From positions 62,001 through 126,000 of the forward strand of contig NZ_JAUDRH010000017.1 in the NCBI RefSeq assembly GCF_030381805.1: a stretch of 64,000 nucleotides of DNA, read 5' to 3'. The notes under the pieces were generated by a model. That model saw only the letters and a list, made by a program, of their open reading frames with translations. It was not told the DNA's origin and did no database searches. How positions within the stretch are numbered: position 1 is the stretch's first letter; every line of letters starts with the position of its first letter. This document shows positions 56,455 to 64,000 of this stretch, one piece after another. This stretch comes from Chlorogloeopsis sp. ULAP01 (GTDB taxonomy: Bacteria; Cyanobacteriota; Cyanobacteriia; Cyanobacteriales; Nostocaceae). The position numbers and the translations under genes were made by a program.

Positions 56455-56760
56455 TTGCTATAGTGATAGAGGTGTTTACTATCAAACTAATGAAAACTAT
56501 GCCCGATCATTAGGAATAAAACAAGTCATATTGCCTAAAGGAGGTTATAGAAGTAAGCAACGAATTCAACATGAAAGGAAGAGAAATTTTAGAAAAGGCC
56601 GCCATTGGCATAACGGCGTAGAAGGATGTATTAGTTTTTTGAAACGATGCTTTGGTTTCCAACGTTGTTTGTATAGAGGAGATATGGGATTTAAACGTTG
56701 GGTGGACTAGGGAATTATCGCTCATAATTTGACCATTATCAGTCGATGTTTAGTTTTCCA
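56455..56760 (+). pseudogene. Transposase C-terminal scrap (ISNCY-like)
   Basis: Reads GVYYQTNENYARSLGIKQVI, LPKGGYRS, KGRHWHNGVEGCISFLKRCF and, after a TAG that replaces a residue, GIIAHNLTII. Typical of the end of an ISNCY/ISLbi-type enzyme. Confidence 0.6.
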
Positions 56761-57280
56761 AACCAGGTATGTTAACTAAATTAATATTTTCTAACCAGTG
56801 ATAAATCACTTTATCAACATTACTTTATTTCCCAAATATTTGAATTCTCATATAATTTTTTTGCCACTATTGCTCTCAATTTTATCTTTTATTTTTGAGG
56901 TTTAATAATACTTTTTCTTTATTGTCTCGCTAGTTTTGCACCGGGAACTAGGCTATATTTGGGCTTGATTTTTGTTTAAGTCCCGCTAACACTCTAGGAA
57001 GAAAATATAATTGAGTGGCAACACCAAAGCTCGGAACTTGTACAAACAACAACAAAGCTAGTATCGCTTTTTGATTTGAGCTAGATTTAAACATACAAAA
57101 ACTTTGCTATATTTAAGCTTTATCAACTGTCGGTGGCTATTAGTTAGGTATATGCTATAGATGTAAAATATAAAATTTCACTGCCACAATCAGGTGTTAA
57201 TTAAGTGACACTTTAGTAGTCGTCACAAGTTTTAATTGCTGACTAAAACATTTAAGAATACTTTAATTTCTCAGTTAGCT
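56761..57280. other. Non-coding stretch
   Basis: A/T-rich; no ORF, repeat or hairpin that I can support. Confidence 0.4.
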
Positions 57281-58006
57281 TTATTGGGTATGTGCAGCCT
57301 GAACGAGAGCTTGAAAAATTCTTTGATGACTAGGATTAAGAGTTGAAAGCTCAGGATGCCATTGCACCCCAATTGCCCAAGGATGATGTTCATGCTCGAC
57401 AGCTTCAATGACTCCATCATCTGGGGCATGAGCAACAACCTGCCAACCAGATGGGACTTTATCTACTGCTTGATGATGCAAAGAAACTACAGATATGTGA
57501 GAATTCTGTACACAGTTAGCTAAACGGCTTTTTACATCTATTCTGACGAGATGTTCTGTCGGTAAACATCGTCCAGGTTCAGGCTCTAGACGATGTAATG
57601 CAGATGTACCGTAGACATCACCAATGTGAGGAATCAGAGTACCCCCACAGGCGACGATGAGAATTTGTAAACCCCGGCAAATACCCAATATCGGCAGATG
57701 ACGTTCAAGAGCAAACTTGGCAAGTTGCAATTCAAAAGCATCACGTTCAGCATCGACAGAATAAATCGTAGGATGAGCAAAACCGTTGTAGCAAACAGGG
57801 TCAATATCTCCACCTCCGGAGATGATTAAACCATCCAAAGGATCTAGAAGTATGGCAGGCTCAATTTCTCCTGGCGGTAATAATATAGGAATACCGCCTG
57901 CGGCACGAACTGCATCTATATATTCGCTTGGCAGAGAAAATGGTAATGCTGCTTGCCGACCGTAAGTTGTAATGCCAATCAATGCTTTTCGAGATTTGCT
58001 ACTCAT
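57281..58006 (-). CDS. Class I glutamine amidotransferase-like hydrolase (peptidase C26)
   Basis: 241 residues. Catalytic Cys in LGICRGLQILIVACGG and the His-Glu pair in IGVQWHPELS; also LIISGGGDIDP. This matches gamma-glutamyl-gamma-aminobutyrate hydrolase-like (PuuD-type) enzymes, which cleave gamma-glutamyl conjugates in polyamine breakdown. The start lies seven bases after the end of a broken small gene in the same direction, so they were once co-transcribed. Confidence 0.9.
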   Translation of the reverse strand: MSSKSRKALIGITTYGRQAALPFSLPSEYIDAVRAAGGIPILLPPGEIEPAILLDPLDGLIISGGGDIDPVCYNGFAHPTIYSVDAERDAFELQLAKFALERHLPILGICRGLQILIVACGGTLIPHIGDVYGTSALHRLEPEPGRCLPTEHLVRIDVKSRLANCVQNSHISVVSLHHQAVDKVPSGWQVVAHAPDDGVIEAVEHEHHPWAIGVQWHPELSTLNPSHQRIFQALVQAAHTQ

Positions 58007-58013
58007 CTTGATG

Positions 58014-58341
58014 CTATTTAAGTATTTTGTCTAGCAGGTTTGTTGCAGGTTGTGCTTTAGCCAGTGCTGCTTGATGATCACTGTAAGCACTAACCAGACG
58101 TACTAGACCGCTCATGCCGATCTTGAGTTGCTCGAGTTCTTGATTTGTAACTAATTCTGCATCAAGCATTCGTTCGACTAAAGGTTTAAGATCGCCGACA
58201 ACAAGCGCGAGCTTTTTAGACTTTTTCTACGCTATTGAGTAAAGTTTTAAGTGAGTTCAGTATTTGATCAATATCTTGGGCATTCTCTAGTGGTTTAGGC
58301 AAATCTTGGACTGTTGCGGCATCTTCAGTATTTAAAACCAT
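58014..58341 (-). pseudogene. Small helical protein gene with one frameshift
   Basis: From ATG 58341: MVLNTEDAATVQDLPKPLEN, DIDQILNSLKTLLNSVEKV, stop; with one base shift it continues KLALVVGDLKPLVERMLDAE, QELEQLKIGMSGLVRLVSAY to TAG 58014. About 108 residues in all. Not recognised; predicted helical. Confidence 0.6.
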
Positions 58342-58493
58342 AGGTGGTTCCTGAGTAGAAGTTTCACTTTATAGTAGAGTTTAACTTTGCCATTAATGTT
58401 TCCTCAAAAAATTTTCCCAGTCTATTGTTAAACTGGTGATCTAGTTTGTTAACTATCTTGCGGGAGGGACAACTGAGCGATCACTACACAGGT

Positions 58494-58640
58494 CAGAGTA
58501 ATCCAATCATTAAAATCTTCTACAACCGATTGAGGGCTTCGGGCAAGCCCATGAAAGTGGCACATTGTGCTGCTGCACGAAAACTGTTGCACATTGCTTG
58601 AACTGTTGTTAAAAAGAGGCAGCCGTTTGACTAAAACTAC
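58494..58640 (+). pseudogene. IS110-family transposase C-terminal scrap
   Basis: Reads NPIIKIFYNRLRASGKPMKV, AHCAAARKLLHIA, stop (TGA for Trp), TVVKKRQPFD, typical of the IS110 C-terminus. Confidence 0.65.
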
Positions 58641-59113
58641 GCGTTGAAACAGCAATGCACTTGACAATTGGCTACGGTATCTTCGCCAGCTCTTCCCTAG
58701 ATTGCCAATCTTACCGATGAACAACTTTGGATTTTCCAGTTCAGGAGTGTCCTTGCCGAAAATGTTATCTCTTGACCTAAGGAACCTGCGGAAGGTGGGG
58801 TTATCGGTTGACGGCAATTGATTTTATATTTGCATTATTTTTGGACTTGACTACCTTCTTGATCAGCTTTATTTGAAAGCCTGATTAAGACATTTCTCTA
58901 TTAGCTTATATTCCCTAATTGTTGGGTTTACCGTACTAATAAATACATGATTTTACCACTTTTGATTATGCGGAAAATCTCGGACGGTAATCATCAATTT
59001 ATTAGGTGCTATTAACCGTATTTTCAATCATTTAAATCATCAATAATATAAAAATCAAAGCAATGAAATCCTGAAGTCAATAAATAATTAATTAGGAATC
59101 ATAAGAGCGAGTT
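58641..59113. other. Non-coding stretch upstream of the Hsp20 relic
   Basis: No supported gene. The minus-strand open frame here overlaps the IS110 scrap and is not protein-like. Confidence 0.4.
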
Positions 59114-59435
59114 ATGGTATTAGTACGTTACAACCCTTGGCAAGAATTGAACACACTGCAACGTCAAATCGACGGAGCTCTTGAAGATTTTCAAGCACCA
59201 ACCTTTAACAAAGCTCCAGTAGCCAACTGCACGAAACCGAAAATACCGTACATTTGAAACTGGAACTCCCTAGTGTTGATGCTAAAGATGTAGATGTAGA
59301 TATCTCAGTTACCGAGAATGCAGTTAATACCATTTCACGAAAATCTTGATACAATTCACTTCCCCAGCTTGTCCAAATGTATCAACTTTAAAGTGAAACG
59401 GTATAAGGTGGTTGCTGAGCGTAAGTCAGAAATCT
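59114..59435 (+). pseudogene. Hsp20 small heat-shock protein gene split by a MITE
   Basis: ATG 59114 opens MVLVRYNPWQELNTLQRQID, GALEDFQAPTFNKAPVA. One base is lost near 59225 and the frame continues as LHETENTVHLKLELPSVDAK, DVDVDISVTENAV, the start of the alpha-crystallin domain. A 78-bp MITE (59327-59404) follows, after which VAERKSEI resumes briefly. The rest of the domain is replaced by an IS6 scrap. Confidence 0.75.
59327..59404. repeat. MITE-like element, copy 2, inside the Hsp20 gene
   Basis: Arms ATACCATTTCACG and GTGAAACGGTAT as in the 47153 copy, but about 27 bases shorter in the C-rich centre. Its position exactly between TENAV and the following Hsp20 codons shows that it inserted into the gene. 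Confidence 0.8.
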
Positions 59436-59439
59436 AAAC

Positions 59440-59562
59440 TTTCCCACAGAAATCATCAGCTATGCAGTTTGGTTGTATTGTGCCTTCCCGTTGAGTTATG
59501 GGGACGTGCAAAAACTGCTGCTGTACCGGGGGATGGATATGAGCCATGAGGCAATATTGAGC
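59440..59562 (+). pseudogene. IS6-family transposase scrap
   Basis: Reads FPTEIISYAVWLYCAFPLSY and GDVQKLLLYRGMDMSHEAI, the N-terminal region of IS6-type transposases; the remainder is frameshifted. Confidence 0.65.
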
Positions 59563-59820
59563 GTGGTGTCAGAAGTTTGGACAGCAGTTTGCCCTGGAGT
59601 TCCATTGATTCGACAACACTTTCACCCCAAACAACACCTACTTCCTGATCGTAAATATAGTTATTGGCAAAAGTTGCCTGGTACTCAAGTTGCTGCCTAA
59701 TCCTAATCTATTGCTTGTCTCCAAGGAGAATAGTGTCTTTTTGGATAACTGCTCGATTAACTTGACAATGCCTCATTTATACCTAATCTTGATGAACTAC
59801 GTACTACTTTGGAGGTACTT

Positions 59821-59874
59821 ATGTTACAAGTTGATGAAATGTTACAAGTTGATGAAATGTTACAAGTTGATGAA
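59821..59874 (+). repeat. Three 18-bp tandem repeats at a start codon
   Basis: ATGTTACAAGTTGATGAA occurs three times without a mismatch. The length is a multiple of three, so changes in copy number keep the frame. Confidence 0.9.
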
Positions 59875-60432
59875 ATTTTAGATTTTTGGTTTGGAAGAAA
59901 AGAAGAAATAGATTACGGAAAAAATCGCACAATTTGGTTTGCTAAAGATCCAAAATTTGATCGGGAGATTCAAATCCGCTTTCAGAAAGACTATTGGAAA
60001 GCTGCAATGGGCAAGCTTGATCACTGGAAGGAAACACCCGAGAGTTGCTTGGCATTAATCATCCTACTAGATCAGTTTCCACGAAATATGTTTCGTGGTC
60101 ATCCCCAAACCTATGCAACTGATCCACAAGCTCTCTCTTTAGCTCACTATGCTGTCGCTACAGGCTTTGATCAGAAGCTACCGTCGATACATCGTTGGTT
60201 TATCTACTTACCCTTTGAACACAGCGAGAACCTCAATGATCAGCGACGGTCGGTTGAGCTGTTTTCCAAACTCGGCAATGATCCAGATAGCTTGTACATT
60301 ACCTCATCTGCTGTCCGACACCTAGAGATCATCGAGCGCTTCGGACGTTTTCCTCATCGCAACAACATTCTATGTCGAACTACAACACCAGAGGAAGCAG
60401 AGTTTTTGAAGCAACCAGGCTCATCATTCTAG
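59821..60432 (+). CDS. DUF924 family protein with triplicated start
   Basis: About 203 residues: ILDFWFGRKEEIDYGKNRTI, ALIILLDQFPRNMFRGHPQT and HRWFIYLPFEHSENL are family landmarks (DUF924, tetratricopeptide-like helical). Its role is unknown. GGAGGTACTT precedes ATG 59821. Three perfect 18-bp tandem repeats (59821-59874) encode MLQVDE three times, each with its own ATG, just before the domain. Confidence 0.87.
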   Translation: MLQVDEMLQVDEMLQVDEILDFWFGRKEEIDYGKNRTIWFAKDPKFDREIQIRFQKDYWKAAMGKLDHWKETPESCLALIILLDQFPRNMFRGHPQTYATDPQALSLAHYAVATGFDQKLPSIHRWFIYLPFEHSENLNDQRRSVELFSKLGNDPDSLYITSSAVRHLEIIERFGRFPHRNNILCRTTTPEEAEFLKQPGSSF

Positions 60433-61408
60433 TTCCACATAGGAGGCTGATAATTGCCCGGAGTGATACACTCCTAAAAAAAGTGGAAGTGACTGAGAGT
60501 CGCTTGTTCAACTATAAACTGATATATGGAACAAGCAGGTAACCTTTACCATAAAAGATAGAAAAGCCTCCAGATGAAGCACTTGGGTAATTGTGCGTTA
60601 ATTCATGATGCCGATAACCTAATTATTGCTGAGGAAAGGCAGCAAGTTTGAGGTCTATCGCTTACAGTACAGGTTCCACACCTTGCTTAAAGAATAGCTT
60701 AAACTGTAAGAATCTATGGAAAAGACGCACATTAACCATTTCTATCGTTGCTGTAACTTTCTTTGCTTCCACTCCCGACACTAACTGAGTCCATTGTTAA
60801 CCCAAATTTTTGGTCTTTCCCGCAAAGGCAGCTTTCATAACCATTATTAATGATAACATATCAGTCTCACTAGAGATTACAATCGGCAATTTTTAAGCAG
60901 ATAGAGAGTAAACTGATTCATGGTTCTGAGACTTTTAGCCTATTATTCTTTGCTCGCATCGCATTTATTAAGAAGAGCGTTAATCACTGGAAAATTTTTA
61001 GGTGAAATTGGCTGTAATCAAGGATTTTTTACCAGAATAGCTCTTCCTTGAAGATATCACTAGAAGGATATTTTTCATTTGCTGGCCCCTTTGAAACAAA
61101 GTACTTACTAAGAAGCTTGTTGCGTTTGAGGTTGATCTACTTTGGTAGTGATATTACTATCAGTCCCTTAAAAATATGTGTGTGCTGTGGGCACAATAGT
61201 AATGCCTAGACAGTAGATCTACTGCGTGTGCTGTTAACCTGCTTAACAAAGACTTCCTCAATAACAACTTGAATGTTCTTCATTTAGATTGCCAATTTAG
61301 AATCGTCTTTACCAGCGATAATTAGGATGTTAAGGCTGAACTTAAGCTTTTCTACTTCATAACTTAAATTCCGCAGGTAAGCGAGGAGATTAATGGTATT
61401 TTTTATTC
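60433..61408. other. Non-coding stretch
   Basis: Nearly 1 kb with no supported gene. A 25-bp segment (61368-61392, beginning ATTCCGCAGGTAAGCG) is identical to 37605-37629 and may be an insertion-sequence end. Confidence 0.45.
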
Positions 61409-62130
61409 ATGAGATCATCAGTCTCAGAAATCAGAGTACAAGATATTGACCACTACGGCATAATGGCAGGCATTATTGACTAAATGTGTCTGGTACAGCA
61501 AATCAACCAAATACCAGGTACTTATCACCAAAAAATAGTCACTCTAGGTCAAGCGGTAAAAGCAATGATTCTGAATGGCTTGGGTTTAGTCAGTGCGCCA
61601 TTGTACCCGGCGTGAAAAGTTTTTTGTGGGCCAAGCAACAGAGCATCTATTGGGTGAGGGGATAAGTCCAGAATCTCTAAATGAACCGTTTGGGCAGAGT
61701 GTTGGACAACTATATGAGGCGGGACTAACACAACTATTCGTCACGCTAGCGACGGATGCAGCCAAAAAGTTTGGCGTAAAAAAGGATAGCTTGTATCTGG
61801 ACTCCAGTTGATTTCACATCCATGGAGAGTACGCCAGCACAAAGAATGAAGAGACAGAACAGGCAGGGGCAATTGAAATTACCTATGGTTACTCACAAGA
61901 TCATCAACCAGATCTCAAACAAATTCCAAGTGGACTTGATGTGCAGTGGAGATAGAGACATTCCCTTATGTCTAAAAGTGGCAGATGGGAATGAAGCCGA
62001 CTAAGCAGCGTTTGCTCTGCTTCTCAAAAAGTTTAGGCAGCAGTGGGAGATAGATACTTTGTTTGTAGCAAATGCAAACTTTACTGTAATAACAACATCT
62101 AACAAATGGATTCCTTGTGCTAGGTATCAT
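61409..62130 (+). pseudogene. IS1634-family transposase, degenerate
   Basis: Broken frames read VQDIDHYGIMAGIID, LGQAVKAMILNGLGLVSAPL, VGQATEHLLGEGISPESLNE, LYEAGLTQLFVTLATDAAKK, FGVKKDSLYLDSS and LMCSGDRDIPLCLKVADGNE. Several frameshifts and stops are present. Confidence 0.8.
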
Positions 62131-62208
62131 GAGTACCTGCAACATTAGCACTAGGGCGTATTTTCAAACTCGTTATATCCTGAAAAAGGATGCGATCGCT
62201 TTGTTGCA

Positions 62209-62362
62209 ATGGTGAATCGAGGAGACTTAAGTAACGAACAGTGGAAACGCTTAAAACCGTTACCACTACCATAAAAACCGCGAACAGGCAAGCCAAATAA
62301 TGACCACCGCACGGTTGTGAATGGCATCCTATGGATATTAAGAACTGGAGCGCTTTCGTTTT
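62209..62362 (+). pseudogene. IS5-family transposase N-terminal scrap
   Basis: MVNRGDLSNEQWKRLKPLPL, P, stop, then KPRTGKPNNDHRTVVNGILW. The TAA at 62272-62274 replaces the Gln usual in PPQKPRTGKP. Confidence 0.7.
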
Positions 62363-62527
62363 ACTCTCGTATTAAACTGGTATGGTTACTGAGCACACTT
62401 TTCTAAAAACCTGCAAGCTGAGTTAGTCAACTGCTTTATACTGCTGATCTTTTAGTCTTCGGTATTTGCAACCATAAATGGTGGTTCTGGGAATTTCTGT
62501 AACACAAACTTATCAACCGCCTTGAGT

Positions 62528-63073
62528 TCAACAGTTATCATTCCGAATACTTCCATCTGGCATGATAGTGTTGCAGAAATACATACCTCTCAGACTAACT
62601 CCTTCCAAGTTCGCCTGACTTAAATTTGCGTCACACAAGTTGACACCTCTCAAATTAGTCTCTCTCAAGTCAGATCCAGTAAGATTGCTGCCGATAAGTT
62701 TAGTACCTACCAAATTAGCACCTCGCAGATCAGAACCAGACAGATTGGCTTGTAAGAGTTCGGTATTTTCCAAATTAGCCCCTCTTAAATCAGCTCCAGT
62801 TAAATCGGCACACCTAAAACTGGCAAAATATAAGTTAGCTTTTCTAAGAATAGCTTTAGTCAGATTAGCATAAACAAGACTGGCTTTAGCAAAGGATACC
62901 CCAGTCAAATCAGCTCCAGCCAGATTAGCTCCGATAAGACAGGAGTTCATTAGGGCATTGGTGAAGTCAGCACCACTCAAATCAACATTACTCAAGTCCA
63001 TGCTTCTCAAATCAAACCTACCAAAATATCTTTGCCCCTTCTTGTACAGTTCGATCAATTCCTGACGCTCCAT
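62528..63073 (-). CDS. Pentapeptide-repeat protein
   Basis: 181 residues, nearly all A(D/N)Lxx pentapeptides (e.g. ADLTGADLRGANLENTELL), predicted to fold as a right-handed beta-helix. The N-terminal MERQELIELYKKGQRYFGRF is the cap. No C-terminal domain. Some relatives mimic DNA and inhibit gyrase; here the function is unknown. Confidence 0.88.
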   Translation of the reverse strand: MERQELIELYKKGQRYFGRFDLRSMDLSNVDLSGADFTNALMNSCLIGANLAGADLTGVSFAKASLVYANLTKAILRKANLYFASFRCADLTGADLRGANLENTELLQANLSGSDLRGANLVGTKLIGSNLTGSDLRETNLRGVNLCDANLSQANLEGVSLRGMYFCNTIMPDGSIRNDNC

Positions 63074-63330
63074 AATTCTACTTCTACATCCTATAGTTCT
63101 AAGTACGTCAACAGTTTTTGGTTAGTAATTTTTAGACGATTTAAGAGTACAGCAACTGCTGCAATAATATAGGTAATGAAAAAATTTAAAGCTAGGAACA
63201 GTTAACACCGTATCCTAGAAGTATCTGCCTGCACCCACTCCTTAATAGAGGTTATGCAGAACATAATGCATTTTGATTTGTTTTTAGTGCAGAGCAATTT
63301 GAACTGAAGCTTTAGGGATTTAGGGATTTA

Positions 63331-63640
63331 TCCCTTAACAAATTCAAGATCCTCATTAGATAATTCAGTTAGTAATTTGAGGACAGTATCTAATGTTAAG
63401 ATTCCATTCAAATACATTGAACAAATTAGAAAAATGTTTCAGAAAGATTTTCCAAACATCCTTGGTGGGATCAAAATCATGGTTGGAAAAATCTCCTAAA
63501 CTATTTGCATCTTAACGTTCAACATATGTGTTCTTTTCAATTAAATTAAACCTTGGTTGAAGTATTTCCACTTCCGCAACTTTCTCTTGGGTTTCCCAGT
63601 TTGATTGGCATTATGAATACCTTCTGCAATCATCTATCTT
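63331..63640 (-). pseudogene. Unidentified broken gene
   Basis: Minus-strand frames read FNLIEKNTYVER, stop, DANSLGDFSNHDFDPTKDVW and, in another frame, LTLDTVLKLLTELSNEDLEF. Protein-like pieces without an identified family. Confidence 0.35.
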
Positions 63641-63763
63641 AGCCCGTTTGGGAGGACTATTTCTACTTTTCCTCTGCCTAGAGTGACAAAAGAAAGATTA
63701 GCTGGTATTAAGATAGCTGCATCAACGGAGTTGTTATCTTTGATATGGAGAAATAGAGCGCTT

Positions 63764-64000
63764 CACCTTGTCAAAGCAGGTTTAAGTTGACAATACCTCT
63801 CCTCTAGCTCTATTTCTTGCTGAACCATATTTTGGATTGCTTGAATAACTATACTCCGGCTGTCAAGACCCTGCTTATGCATTTTTAACCACCGCTGCGC
63901 TTCGTTTCCTTCCCTGAGAATTTTTTGAATGGGTGAGAGGAAGAAGCTGAAGCCCTTTTTTTTAGCAATCAGCCAAACTTCTTGGTAAATTTCCTCAATC
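63764..64000 (-). CDS. C-terminal part of a protein running off the right edge
   Basis: 78 residues to TGA 63764: VWLIAKKKGFSFFLSPIQKI, LREGNEAQRWLKMHKQGLDS, and a final Glu-rich helix. The GNEAQRWL segment recalls cyanobacterial glutamate-cysteine ligase-type (carboxylate-amine ligase) C-termini, but too little is present to be sure. Confidence 0.5.

Noticed and set aside
58449..58817. A 122-codon minus-strand ORF
   Set aside because: It is antisense to the IS110 scrap and lacks protein-like features.

Overview
The window looks like part of a large plasmid, or a plasmid-derived accessory region, from a filamentous heterocystous cyanobacterium (Nostoc/Anabaena type). The base composition is AT-rich, HIP1-like GCGATCGC sites are frequent, several small dispersed palindromic repeats of the Nostoc kind are present, and typical cyanobacterial families occur (WD40-STAND proteins, pentapeptide repeats, a response regulator fused to a TrxR-like flavoprotein, a cNMP-binding histidine kinase). 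No rRNA, tRNA, CRISPR array or ordinary chromosomal housekeeping block was seen.

Region 1 (1-14480) is the most coherent and unusual part: a plasmid-borne replisome and partition module. It encodes a beta clamp (dnaN), a dnaX-like clamp-loader gene with two in-frame TAA codons, a compact family B DNA polymerase with proofreading motifs and a C-terminal clamp-binding QLSLF, a single protein joining clamp-loader delta and delta' (HolA-HolB), a protein with clamp-binding-like peptides at both ends (QHSLF and QLSLF), an SSB, a second SSB-like protein carrying the acidic tip, and ParA-ParB. The polymerase and the delta-delta' gene share a 20-bp AATTAG-N8-CTAATT hairpin ending one base before the start codon. 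I read this as a plasmid that brings its own clamp, loader and polymerase, with Pol B in place of Pol III alpha.

Region 2 (14694-20280) is a decaying, higher-GC minus-strand operon (cupin, cyclophilin-like, alpha/beta hydrolase, aldo/keto reductase, short-chain dehydrogenase) divergent from an AraC regulator and followed by an integrase fragment. Region 3 (20724-22954) has two small paralogous genes and a ParM-like actin ATPase. Region 4 (23343-26970) is a pile of broken mobile elements: a Tn3-family end with its 38-bp terminal repeat and transposase C-terminus, an IS1182-type remnant, a frameshifted DDE transposase and an IS6 scrap.

Region 5 (27008-34043) is an oxidative-stress block: flavoprotein reductase, then a minus-strand run of cNMP-binding histidine kinase, catalase, a remnant of an RR-TrxR fusion, a TMEM175-type channel and an MFS transporter. 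Region 6 (34692-38494) is a small-molecule metabolism cluster (VOC fragment, SnoaL-like, carboxymuconolactone decarboxylase-like, amidohydrolase, DUF59). Region 7 (38857-46030) holds a tandem ribbon-helix-helix protein, an ISAs1 relic, a frameshifted STAND-WD40 gene and a diiron/heme-oxygenase-like gene beside a ThDP-enzyme scrap.

After about 1.8 kb without convincing genes, region 8 (48163-55748) carries a DJ-1/PfpI protein, a GlgX-type debranching enzyme, an epimerase-like barrel fused to a STAS domain, and a cysteine-free RR-TrxR fusion. The right end (55784-64000) is mostly transposase debris with a glutamine amidotransferase-like hydrolase, an Hsp20 gene split by a MITE, a DUF924 gene with a triplicated start, a pentapeptide-repeat protein and a gene running off the right edge. 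All family assignments come from reading motifs, without database searches.
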